Below, in pieces: positions 30,591 to 41,393 of a DNA stretch of 64,000 nt; within the stretch, counting starts at the first letter, position 1, and each line of letters opens with the position of its first letter. This DNA is from Palaemon carinicauda (taxonomy: Eukaryota > Arthropoda > Malacostraca > Decapoda > Palaemonidae). The translations under genes and the position numbers were made by a program. The stretch spans positions 76,179,994-76,243,993 of the forward strand of contig NC_090751.1 in the NCBI RefSeq assembly GCF_036898095.1, in the 5' to 3' direction. A model generated the notes under the pieces. The model was not told the DNA's origin. It ran no database searches and saw only the letters and a program-made list of their open reading frames with translations.

Positions 30591-30814
30591 TTTTCGACAC
30601 GAAGTAAACAATACTTGTACGCGTAGTCGGTGCTCATAGCCCCTGAAGTGTGTTTAATTTCCGCCGGTAGAAGGCGGGACCCTCAATTAGCGCGGCTTGG
30701 GTCAGTCCTCTGTTCTCGTTGGGTTCTTGCGGTTGTGCCCTGTGCGTTCTGCTATTAACTGTGTTTTAATCGTGATTTTTTTCGTGCATCCTTTTACGGT
30801 AATTTACGTAAGGT

Positions 30815-32542
30815 ATGGGTCCTAAAAGGCTTAGTTTTGCAAGTGGTAGTGGTAGTGGTGAGAAAAGGAAGAAGGAAATGCTTTCTTTAGACATGAAGCA
30901 GGAAATTATTGAAAAACACGTCCGCGTGCGTGAACTTGCTAAACAGTATGGCCGTAATATGTCGACGATCTCGACAATCCTTAAACAGAAGGAAGCTATT
31001 AAAGCAGTGAAACCTTCTAAGGGGATCACCATTATTTCAAAACGCCGTAGCCCTATCATAGAAGAGATGAAACGACTTCTGCTAGTGTGGATCAAGGACA
31101 GAGAGATCGTTGGCGACACCATCACCGAAACCGTCATCTGCGAGAAGGCGCACGCCATCTTTACGGAGATGAAGGAGGAGAGCTCTGGGGGTGATGCTGG
31201 GGAGAGTTCAACCGAACCTTCCTCAGACGATTTCAAGGCATCTCGTGGCTGGTTTGAGAAATTTAAGAAACGGTCCGGGATTCATTCAGTTGTTCGCCAC
31301 GGAGAGGCTGCTAGTGCGGACACAAAGGCTGCAGCTGACTTTGTCAAGAACTTCGAAAGGATCGTGCTGGAAGAAGGCTACGTAGAGCAGGAAGTGTATA
31401 ATTGTGATGAAACCGGGCTGTTTTGGAAGAAGATGCCCAGTCGAACCTACATCACCGCCGAAGAGAAGAAATTGCCTGGGCATAAGCCAATGAAGGATCG
31501 GTTGACTCTTGCCCTATGTGCCAATGCTAGCGGGGACTTTAAAGTCAAGCCCTTACTGGTTTACCATTCCGAGAACCCTAGGGCCTTTAAGGTACACAAC
31601 GTCGATAAGGACCAGCTTCATGTTTTCTGGCGATCCAACTCGAAGGCCTGGGTCACTAGGCAGTTCTTTGTGCAATGGGTTAACCAAGTTTTCGGCCCCT
31701 CTGTGAAGAAGTATCTTCATGAACAGAAATTGCCTTTAAAGTGCCTGCTATGCCTTGACAATGCACCCGCTCACCCCCCCCCCCCCGGACTTGAAGATGA
31801 TATCTTCGATGAATTTAAGTTCATAAAGGTGCTGTATCTTCCTCCGAATACCACCTCTATCCTCCAGCCCATGGACCAGCAAGTCATATCTAATTTTTAG
31901 AAGCTGTACACCAAGCACTTATTTAAGCAGTGCTTTAATGTCACGCAAAGCACCAACTTAACTTTGCGTGAATTTTGAAGGAGCCACTTCAACATCGTGC
32001 ACTGCTTGAAGATCATAGATCAGACTTGGGTGGGACTAACTCGACGAACCCTCAATTCTGCCTGGAAGAAGCTTTGGCCTGATGCAGTTTCTCCCCGAGA
32101 TTTCGAAGGTTTTGACCCCGAACCTGATCCCGTGGTGGGTGCAGCGGAAGACGTAGAGGAAATCGTCTCCCTTAGCAAGTCCATGGGTCTGGAGGTCGAC
32201 GCAGATGACGTTACGGAACTCGTCGCCGAACATCACGACGAACTTACCACAGAGGTGCTCAAGGAACTCCATGTTATGTCTGAGCACATGAGTGATGACG
32301 AGGAAGGGATCGAGGAGGTAGAACATGTGTTAGGTTTGGCGCATATAAAAGAGGTGTTAGGAAAATATCAAGACGTGGTCGACTTCATCGACAAATACCA
32401 CCCAAAAAAATTGCAGGTTTGTCGTGTAGTTGCGCAGTTCGATGATGTTTGCCTAACTCATTTTCGAAACATTCTGAAAAGCTGTACCAAGCAACTATCT
32501 ATCGATAATTTCTTTAAAAAAAACTACGAAGCGAACTCTTGA
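30815..32542 (+). pseudogene. Tigger/pogo-family transposase with two nonsense codons
   Basis: The ATG at 30815 opens MGPKRLSFASGSG, the usual start of Tigger-like transposases. Residues about 27-65 form a Psq-type helix-turn-helix (KQEIIEKHVRVRELAKQYG). About 80-160 is a CENP-B-type second DNA-binding domain ending FKASRGWFEKFKKRSGIHS. The DDE catalytic domain has YNCDETGLFWKKMPSR (first Asp), LLCLDNAPAHP (second) and ILQPMDQQVI (third). A run of C near 31777-31786 lengthens the His-Pro segment in frame. TAG at 31898-31900 and TGA near 31976-31978 stop the frame, which otherwise continues to 32542 (LSIDNFFKK). It cuts and pastes at TA sites. Confidence 0.93.
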
Positions 32543-33162
32543 TGAAGAGGATGTTAGTGATTCAAAGAAAACGGCAAAGAATGAAGCGGAAGAATGTGAA
32601 ACAAAGAAAACGGCAAAGAGTTAAGCGAAAGAAATTCAATCAGTTTTAAGTGTAGAGAGTGAAAGTGATTAAAATTAATCAGTAAAAAGAAAAAAAGAAA
32701 ATGTAAAAAAAAATACAAAATATAAAAATAAAAATAAAAAATAAGCTAAGTTATGTTAAAGTTCCCTTAGTGTAAGTTAGAATAAGTTACGGTAGTGTAC
32801 GTTTATCGTAGTTAACCTCTCTACCTCCTCGCCGCCCGTCCGTCTCCTCTCTGCATAGCAAGACCAACAACACCTGCGCTGGAGTTTCTAAGGTAAGGTG
32901 ACACTAAAAAACCTTTTCTTATTTATCATTTTTTGCTAATTCTTCTTTTTTACATGTCTATTATCTAATTTAGTGTGCATTATTCTCATGGGAAATTATG
33001 TGTAGTAGTTTATTAAGAAGTTATCATAGGTTTTTGGGCTCAACCCCGGATTAATCCTATTTCAATGTATTCTTACGGGAAAATTCGTTTTGACATCCGA
33101 ACATTTTCTACATCCGAAGTTGGTTTTGGAACGGATTAAATTTGTATGTAGAGATACCACTG
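32543..33162 (+). other. Tigger-1 3' untranslated and terminal region
   Basis: A+T-rich, with an A-rich stretch near 32690-32745. It ends in the terminal inverted repeat (about 33095-33162, CTACATCCGAAGTTGG to GAGATACCACTG). Confidence 0.85.
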
Positions 33163-33420
33163 TAATTTGTATTTTTCCTAACATACAAACATTCCACTAT
33201 TTCTGTAGATTAGCCTGCCACCCTGTCCCCCAAGAAGTCCTGCCAGTATGCAAAGTGGTTACTCAACCCAAGTGTGTGAGTAAGCCGGGTTGCCTGGCTA
33301 CCCCTACCCCCACCCCCACCTGCTTATCATGGCTAGTTCAGCTTTGCCAAAATCAATATACCCAATATAAATAGTTGAATGTTTGTATGTTAGGAAAAAT
33401 ACAAAATATTACAAATTTGT
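33163..33420. repeat. Inverted terminal structure of the decayed D-type DIRS
   Basis: ATTTGTATTTTTCCTAACAT at 33164 and its complement near 33383-33405 bracket TGCCACCCTGTCCCCCAAGAAGTCC. The same arrangement occurs at the right end of DIRS D (63215-63510). Together with 23791-23952 it marks the terminus of the element whose recombinase remnant is at 22620. Confidence 0.75.
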
Positions 33421-33627
33421 CATATTTAATCATTTTCATCACTTCAACTTTTCTATATTTTGGATCCTTTGAGCTTCCTTTTGGCCAGCTAGTATCAAAG
33501 GCCTCCTAATAAATAACTATCAAAGGAAGTTTGTTTCTGCCTGCTTCTTAAATCGTTTCTGAAATGACTCGGGCAAATTTCTTTTAAATACTCAAGAGCA
33601 TGTCCTGTGTGGACCTTTTCTGTTCAT
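33421..33627. other. Spacer with a small direct duplication
   Basis: Beyond 33420 I recognise no gene. Near 33582-33670, running into the Tigger-2 remnant, a phrase like AAATACTCAGAGCATG plus ACCTTT occurs twice in tandem with mismatches. Confidence 0.4.
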
Positions 33628-34710
33628 TTAAATACTCAGAGCATGAGCTATGTGAACCTTTACTGTGTGTGTCTTTTCAACAAAAGTTGCCATTTTATGG
33701 TAGCAAGCTAGAGCCTCCTTAATTACTGCCTTTGTCATAGGGTCATCCTCCTCCTCCTCGCCACTAGAGAACTTTTCCTGAACGACTTTCACTTGCACGG
33801 CCTCCAACTCTGTCACATCATCTGTCATAAGCTCCTCTTGGTGCTCCTCAATAATCTCTTTTAATGTCATCTTCCAGACCCATGGACATCACGAATCTAA
33901 CGATTTTGGTAACCTGAGTTTGAGTAACAGGTTTAGGATCATCAACTTTTTCGGCTTCGGCTTCAGTTAGGCCTACATGGAATCTCACGAAGTCTCATGT
34001 CAATCAATCAATCTCACATGGAGACGGCATCAGGCCACAGCTTCTTCCACGAAGAGTTCAAGGTGTACTTCGAAACCTTCCGCCATTCTAGATCAATGAG
34101 TCTGAGGCATATCACAAAATCGAAGTGCACATTTCAAAATTCACCCAGGGTGAGGTTTGTCCTGTCATTGATTTCGAAACATCTCTTGAAGAGATATTTC
34201 TCATACAGCTTCTTAAAAAGTTTTAAATCACTTGCTGGTCCGGGGGCTGGAGGAGAGGGGTGGTGTTAGGCAGAAAATAGAGAACCTTGATAAAGGAAAA
34301 ATCTGCTAGGATATCTTCCTTGAGACCAGGAGGGTGAGCAGGGGCATTGTCCAACACCAGCAGCTGTTTCAGAGGGAGGCGCTTCTTTTCCAAATAATTT
34401 TTCTCAGTCGGGCCGAAACAAAGATTTACCCACTCCATGAACATGCATCTTGTTACCCAGGCCTCCAAATCACTGAAAGCCTCTCCTTAATCACTTTGTG
34501 GGCTTTGAAGGCTCGAGGAGTGTCCGAGTGATACACCAGCAGGGGCTTCACCTTACAATCCCCACTGGAGTTTGCACAGGGTGCAGGGTTAAGCCTGTCC
34601 TTCATAGGCATATGCCTTTACTTCTTTTCTTCTGCCGTGATGTTTGTCCGACAAGGCATTTTCTTCCAAAAATGCCCAGTTTTGTCACAGTTGAAGACTT
34701 GCCGGGGACT

Positions 34711-34754
<44 letters not shown>

Positions 34755-35895
34755 GCATGCTAATCTATAACCCTAGTTGGCAGAGCAGGATGCCACAAGC
34801 CCAAGGGCTCCAACAGGGAAAATATCCCAGTGAGGAAAGGAAAAAGGAAAAATGAACAGCAACAACACCAAAATAGATATTTCCTATATAAACTATTGAA
34901 ACTTTAACAAAACAAGAGGAAGAGAAATAAGATAGAATAGTGTGCTCGAGTGTACCCTCAAGCAAGAGAACTCTAACCCAAGACAGTGGAAGGCCATGGT
35001 ACAGAGGCTATGGCATTACCGAAGACTAGAGAACAATGGTTTGATTTTGGAGTGTCCTCCTAGAAGAGTTAGCTTACCATAGCTAAAGGGTCTCTTGCCA
35101 AGATGAAAGTAGCCAATGAACAATTAAGAGTGCAGTAGTTAACCCTTGGGTGAAAAAGAATTGTTTGATAATCTCAGTTTTGTCAGGTGTATGTGGACAG
35201 AGGAGAATCTGTTGGGAATAGGCCTCGGTGTATGTGTAGGCAAAGGAAAAATGAACTGTAACCAGAGAGAAGATCCTATGTAATACTGTCTGGCCAGTCA
35301 AAGGCCCCCTTACTCTCTACCAGTATCATCTCAACAGGTGGCTGGTGCCCTGGCCAACTCGTTGAACATCTTAATAGAGGCTTCTGCAGCTTTCATGTCC
35401 GAGCTTGTAGCCTCCCCATGCCCCACCACCGAATGAATGCCAGATTGTCTCTTGAATTTTTCAAACCACCCTCGAGAAGCTGTGAACTCTTGGGGGTGCC
35501 TGCTTTGATGTCCCTCCTCCTGCATTGTCTTCTCCCTGAGCACGCACAAGATCACCGAAAATGGCGCAGGCCTTCTCGCAGATTATTGTCTCGGTGATCG
35601 TGTCCCCAGAGATTTCCTTATCCTTAATCGGAGCGAGAGACAGTCTTTCCATGTCGCCGTGAACGTGGCTCCTCTTGCTGTAGAAAACCGTTATGCCCTT
35701 AAAAGGTGTTGCTTTTTTACTGACTTTCTTCTCTTTAAGGATGGGTCCTACTGTCAACAGATTTCAGCAATATTTTTTAGCGAACACACTTAACCGAGTG
35801 CAGCCTCATACTTCTTGATTATTTCCATCTTCGTCTCCATAGAAAGCATCCTTTTTCTTTTTTCCATGCACATCAGCAACTTTCTTTGGACCCAT
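33628..35895 (-). pseudogene. Tigger-2 transposase remnant
   Basis: Recognisable pieces, in order, are ITVFYSKRSHVHGDM and ISGDTITETIICEKACAIF (about 35570-35700, second DNA-binding domain), TASRGWFEKFKRQSGIHSVV (about 35420-35480), VTRCMFMEWVNLCFGP, LLVLDNAPAHPPGLKED (second Asp) and LLQPPDQQVI (third Asp, with Met of the usual MDQQ replaced by Pro). The acidic C-terminus lies at 33628-33870. Many stops and shifts show it is older than Tigger-1. The first catalytic Asp region is lost or scrambled around the repeat insertion. Confidence 0.82.
34710..35360 (-). repeat. SINE-like interspersed repeat with (ATT)n end, copy 2
   Basis: It runs from (ATT)13 at 34712-34752 through CTATAACCCTAGTTGG, GGGCTCCAACAGGGAAAA and GTGTGCTCGAGTGTACCCTC to GGTGGCTGGTGCCCTGGCC. 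It lies inside the Tigger-2 transposase remnant, so it inserted after that transposon. Confidence 0.75.
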
Positions 35896-36295
35896 GGCCA
35901 ATAATATATGAATTGAATAATGCAACATGATTGATACAGTTCAATAACTAAAAGCACAAATGCGAAATCACTAACACGAATTCAACGTGAATGATAGCGC
36001 TGCCGAAACGAAATGATCGAGGGATGCTGATACGTAAATGCTGACCAATAGGAGAGCAGGATCTTATAGCAGCAACTAACATCACCATAGGAACATGACC
36101 AATGGGAGCACAAGAGGAGGTTGGCGAGTTTATAGCTGGCGGCTCGCGAATATTAGAATTAGTCTCGTCGGCCGTGCGAATCTTGTGCTGTACATGGTTT
36201 TGTACCATGATATTTTTTTATGCAATATGAGTCTGAAAATTTTAGCATCATGAAGTTTTCTCGTACAGAAGCTTTTGTATCAAGAGGTCTCACTG

Positions 36296-36838
36296 TATAT
36301 GTGTTGTATGTATATATAAATTATTTTTTTTGTTCTTTTTTTTATATATACATCCTTTTTTTTAAATAGTGAGAGACTTCCACATTCATTATTACTGATT
36401 GCTTAGGTGAATGGGAGAAGGGATCACAGTTTGGAGGTACTGTATCAACATTCAAAGTCATATATGAGAGTATTGGATGATCTCAGCCATTGTGAAGGTG
36501 GTTTGGACCTTTTTTGGCGGAATTTTTCTTAAGGATTGGGTCATTGGAATTCAGGGGGATCCAGTTCTTGAGCTAGGACTCGTGGATTTTGGCCAGAAGC
36601 CCATCATTAAAGGGATGGGGAGGAGGATTCCATATTCTCTTAGTTCTAACAGGTGGGTTTAGCTTACACCTGTGCCTCTATATCTGTTTTGGTGCAATCC
36701 CACGGGTAGGATATGGAGTTGACCATTTGACGATAGTGGATGATGCAAATTTCCTCACCAACGTATGATACTTTTTTAATATTCTCAAGCAGGTAAACCA
36801 ATCAAATAACCAACCTAAATAAAATTAAGCTCTTGAAA
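36296..36838. other. Unannotated spacer
   Basis: An A+T-rich first part with ATATAT runs near 36305-36350 is followed by mixed sequence. No domain is recognised in any frame. Confidence 0.4.
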
Positions 36839-38782
36839 ATGGATCCTTCTAATGATGAACCCCCCTCCCCTGGATATGCTGACTAACACTCCCCTCCCCC
36901 CGGCACTGTTGACGACCTCTGGCAATTCTGTTAGGGAGAATTCTATTGCTGATTTAGGAATGAAAAGGAACCACTCCTCCAATGTTTGGAAGTGAGATGG
37001 TAATGTGAGGAAATTTAAAGTCATTCATAAATGCAATTTGCAAATAACGTAGTCATTATGAAACATTATGGATAACTTTTAAGACTTACGGTAAGATCAC
37101 TGAAATAACGATGAATTTCAGGAAAGAAGATGAAAAGTGGGAAGCATGGATCCGCTTTAATAATCACGAGAAGGCTTTTTATGCAGTCTGTGAAGCCTCA
37201 AAAATTAAAATTGATAATTGCAAGATTACCGACCCCAAAACAAACATAATAAGTGAAAGAAGGCTTAAGCCACCCATGTGGACTATTGCAGCCCCAAAGT
37301 GGGGGAATACAATTATTTTAAATTCAACAAACTAATATGGCTGAAAGTAGGAACTATAAAATGTGGAGACATTTCTATATTTGGCAAGGAGTCCATTTTA
37401 ATTCATGCCAAATCTAGAATGCAGTCTATTATGCTAAATAACATGGAAATAGAAGAGGATTTAATGATAGATATCAAGCCACATTTGAATATTATTCATG
37501 GAAGAGGGGTGATTTTTCACTAAGACCTTTATAAATTTAGTGAGGAAGAAATATTAGATATGTGCTCTAGAGAAATATGGAAGGTTCATAAGATTCCCAG
37601 AACTTCTATGATTATTTTAACATTTTAAGACCATGATGTACCCTCTCATGTACATGTAGAAAATGAGAGAATTCCAGTGCACCTATATAAAAAGAAACCT
37701 TTACAGTGCTACGATTGCTTTAAGTTTAGACATCCATCTAGAATATGCAAAAACAAAATGATCTGCAACAATTGTTTGGATCCTGTGCACTTCTATTGCA
37801 AAGTACACTTATTGTAGCTAGATTCACAAAGCAACTTAAAAGAAATGTCTTCAGTATGAAACAAAAGAAGCAGGTGTTCAAAAGTCAGGTACAGAGTATA
37901 TCTATGTGGGATATTCTAGGCAACTTCTAACCAAAACCAAAAGTTCTGCAAAGGCCTTAAAACCTAAGGATGCAGGACATCCAGAAAGAATTGCAACACC
38001 ACCTACACCAGGTAATGTAAAACATCCTATTGCTGAATCACATCCTAAGGCAGGCTGTTAACATGCCTCTTAAGTTAGATTTAGTGCCTCATCAAAGAGG
38101 CACCACCTCCTTCCCCTAAATCTGCCACATCTCAGATGAACAGCTTAAGACTTTCAGCTCAGGTAGTATCATTGCCAGATTTAGAGGAAGAATCCTATTC
38201 TAGAGAGATATAGGATGCACCTGTCATAATGGAGGTACATAATTCTAATAGCTCTCTATCATCTTTCAATCGAAAAAGAGGGAGACCACCCTCCCTCTCC
38301 CCTCCAATGAGAAATGCAAAGAGACCTGTTGCAAATAGGTACAATATTTATCTGAAAAAAGATGAACCTTAAACTTAGAATCGATCAAAAATTCAAGTTG
38401 AGGACCACCATTCCCCTCAACAATTAGTTCAAAGAACATGAAAAAGGCAAATATAAAATCTAATATATCAAGACCCTGTAAAGAAACCTACAAGAAATAA
38501 TGTTAAATCAAAAACTGCCATTGAGAAGACCTCATCCAAGATGTCTTCCAGAAAGAAACTATAGTTTTTTTCCTCCGTTTTGCAATGGAATTATCAGGGT
38601 TTAAGGGCCAAATATGAAGAAGTTAAGCTCCTCATTTATGAGCACTCCCCCTATAATTGCATGTCTACAGGAGAGCAAACTTGATGTTAATACTCATTGT
38701 CCTTAAAAGCATGTTATAGTACACCATATGATCAACAAGCAGGGAGCCATGGTAGAAGTCTTATATACGTTCGTTGAAATGT
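36839..38782 (+). pseudogene. LINE copy L3: ORF1 remnant and start of ORF2 endonuclease
   Basis: ORF1 begins MDPSNDEPPSPGY and stops at once. An RRM-like piece (37111-37335, WEAWIRFNNHEKAFYAVCEA) and a zinc knuckle (LQCYDCFKFRHPSRICKN, about 37695-37750) follow in different frames. ORF2 starts near 38580 with LQWNYQGLRAKYEEVKLLIY, the N-terminus of an apurinic-type endonuclease. It is cut at about 38782 by L2. The homologous point in L2 is about 48733. Confidence 0.75.
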
Positions 38783-40870
38783 TCCCCCCAGGTGCTGAAG
38801 CCTTGACGAGGATGGGGGCTTAGGGATTAGCAGCTTGACTCTAATGAACAATGGGAACTGCTTTCCCACTGGACTTCGGTGCCCAACTGTTGATCCAGTT
38901 AAATCAGTCAGCACTTTCTCTTTTCCTTTTGGTTATTTCTTTTATTCTCCCATCTCTTCCTTTTGGGCTTGAACTTGTTGACGACTTTGGCTTGTTTGAT
39001 TATACTTTGGCTGCTTCTTTGGATTTGGCATTGTGTGGGATGGACGGCATTCCATCTCAACCTGTACCAAGTTAGACGCCATCACCCTAAGGCAGACCCC
39101 ATTGGGTGCAGACCAAGTCTGTTAAGAGTCGGGCTCCAGTGATCCGGTTTTAAGTTACCCATATTTGTGGGTAATGGGTGACGCTAGGCATTGGAGTCGC
39201 CGGTGGGAGGGGCTAACCACCCCCACTGACCAGTGTACGCCCACCTTAAGAGAGGCAGCCCCTCTCTAATGGAGGACTGGTCCCCGCTGAAGCCTCTTTT
39301 CGTGTTGGGCCACATGGGATAGGAGGACTGACATCCTCCGATAATAGGTGGATAACCCAGCTTGCCTTTTCCAAAAAATCCAACCCCTCTGTTGATGACC
39401 TGGAAAATACAAACATGGACTCCAGTACAGACAGCCCCAACTTGGGTTCTAATATCGTAACATTAGAACCTTATTCACGTCATGTGAAGAATGATAAGAA
39501 AACATTAGAGAAGAAGAGAGAGAGAGTGAGAAATAATGACAGCACAGAAAAATATAGAAAAGTAGAAGTATTACCTGGTCACTATGAAGGAGTGAATTAT
39601 GAGAATTTTTTTTTTTTTTGACATTTGAAAATGGAAGACATTAACGTGTAAATGTTTTTAAAGCTAACAGGGAAATGGTTGCTATATGTGGAGGGCAGCC
39701 AAAAATTCTTCCCCAGGGAAATGGAAGTGTCTTGATAGAGACACTATCCCCAATACAAGGAGAGATTGAAAACACTCACAACATTGAATGGTCATAGTGT
39801 CAAATGCGTTTCGCACCCCACTTTCACCTAGAGTAGAGATTTGATATATGCTCCAGAATTGCTGGACATAGAGGAAAAAGAAATTGAGGATGGTCTGAGG
39901 AGTCACGGAGTAGTAAAAGTAGTCAGAATGAGAGAGTTGGAAAACAACGTATTCCTCTTGCTACTTTGATAATAACATTTTATCAATGCAGATTACCAAA
40001 TGTTATTAAAGCCATTTAAGCCAGAAATGCAAGGAAAAACTAAATAATAAGTCAGTTGTTTGTGCCAACTGTGGAAAAGATAGTCGTGGAGTATGCATAG
40101 AAAATTCAAATCGCATACATTGTGGGAAAGCACACCCAGTTACATCTAAAAGCTGTGTTAAGTTTATTTTTGAAAAAGAAATTCAGGCCATTAGGACCAT
40201 GGAAAGGGTCACTTTTAGTGAGGCTCGTAAAAGAGCTCTTGAAAAACAGATAAGACCAGGGCAACCTATTTCAATGGTTCTGAAGAAAAACTTACCAAAG
40301 CACACAGACGAAAATTATATTCCCACTTCTAAGATAAAGAAACATAGGAAAGTAGTTAAAGAGGTTGAAAGTCCCATCGAAAATCTATATCCAGAAATTG
40401 TAAAAAAATCCGAACAGATACTTAACCCTTTTACCCCCAAAGGACGTACTGGTACGTTTCACAAAACTCATCGCTTTACCCCCATGGACGTACCGGTACG
40501 TCTTTGCAAAAAACTGCTATTTATATTTTTTTTGCATATTTTTGATAATTTTTGAGAAACCTCGGGCATTTTCCAAGAGAATGAGACCAACATGACCTCT
40601 CTATGATGAAAATTAATGCTGTTAGAGCAATTTGAAATTAATATACTGCAAAATGTGCTTGAAAAAAAATAACCCGTGGGGGTTAAGGGTTGGAAAGTTC
40701 CAAATAGCCTGGGGGTAAAAGGGTTAAAGATATTAAAAAACCATCTTCTCCTATTCTAAACAGTAGTACAAACCTCTCTCAGGCTGTGTTCTTGCCTGAT
40801 CTGATGGAGGTTACACTTGAAACCAATTTACCTGGTGAACCTGTAGTGGGTAAGGTGCAAAAACCTTTTA
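38783..40870 (+). pseudogene. LINE copy L2: 5' untranslated region and ORF1
   Basis: CCCCCAGGTGCTGAAGCC at the start matches the 5' end of L1 at 40882. ORF1 begins MDSSTDSPNLGSNIV at about 39415. After several stops it shows an RRM-like ELLDIEEKEIEDGL (about 39855), Cys-rich CANCGKDSRGVC (about 40058) and HCGKAHPVTSKSC. The open stretch 40199-40435 follows the zinc fingers. It is interrupted by MITE copy 2 and by L1. It resumes at 48198 with the ORF1 tail. Confidence 0.78.
40426..40723. mobile_element. TTAA-target MITE (piggyBac-like), copy 2
   Basis: This 298-bp element has ends CCCTTTTACCCCCA and GGGGGTAAAAGGG and exact TTAA on both sides (40422-40425, 40724-40727). Relative to copy 1 at 5619 it is reversed: the segment GGACGTACTGGTACG is at its left here and at the right there. 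It sits in the L2 ORF1. Confidence 0.9.
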
Positions 40871-40881
40871 ATTGAAAAAGA

Positions 40882-41393
40882 CCCCCCAGATGCTGAAGCC
40901 TTGATGTGGATGGGGGGGCTTAGGGATTAGCAGCTGGGTTCCGATGTTTGGTGGGAATTGCTTCCCCACTGGTCCTTGGTGCCAAGCTGTTGATCCAACT
41001 AAATTAGTCAGCACTTTCTCTTTTCCTTTTGTTTTTTCCTTTTTTCTCCCATCTCCAACTCTTGGACATGAACTTGTTATTGACTTTGGCTTATGTTTGA
41101 TTATGGTTTGGCTGCCTCTTTGGATTTGACGCAGGTGGGATGGACGGCATGCCATCTCAAAAGAACTCGAGTACCTGACGTGACCGAGCGAGGGGAAAGT
41201 TTTATGTCAAACCTTTCCCTCAGTGCTGGGTCTGACGTTGACGGCCGTCATGACGCCTCAAGTGCTGAGGGCGGGGAGTATCTCTGGATATTGCCCCTAG
41301 GGCGGCCCTAATTGTAGGGATGAACCCGTCCTCTAAGTGTGGCTCCTTGGTGGGTGGGGGGAATATCCAGATGAAATTAATCTTCTCGTCATT
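40882..41393 (+). promoter_or_regulatory. L1 5' untranslated region
   Basis: About 510 bp beginning CCCCCCAGATGCTGAAGCC. LINEs of this kind usually carry an internal promoter here, but I see no specific motif. The first 250 bases are closely repeated at the start of L2 (38783 onward). Confidence 0.6.

Larger units (their letters stand above)
23953..33162 (+). mobile_element. Tigger/pogo DNA transposon 1, containing DIRS B
   Basis: The left end CAGTGGAACCTCTACATCCG and the right end, whose complement begins CAGTGGTATCTCTACATAC, are inverted repeats. Both are flanked by TA (23951-23952, 33163-33164). It encodes a pogo-family transposase at 30815-32542. The 5' terminal region is split by DIRS B at 24129-30590, so the transposon proper is only about 2.75 kb. 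It sits inside the 3' terminal repeats of a decayed DIRS, whose sequence continues on both sides. Confidence 0.92.
33628..36295 (-). mobile_element. Tigger/pogo transposon 2, decayed, interrupted by SINE-like repeat
   Basis: The 5' terminus is at 36295; the complement reads CAGTGAGACCTCTTGATAC, with TA outside it. The transposase starts at about 35895 (MGPKKVADVHGKKKKD) and runs to about 33630. It is broken many times and is split by the repeat at 34710-35360. I cannot find the 3' terminus, so that end may be lost. Confidence 0.8.

Noticed and set aside
33400..33640. 3' terminus of Tigger-2
   Set aside because: I searched for a CAGTGAGACC-type end with TA and found none, so the left boundary given is only where coding similarity ends.
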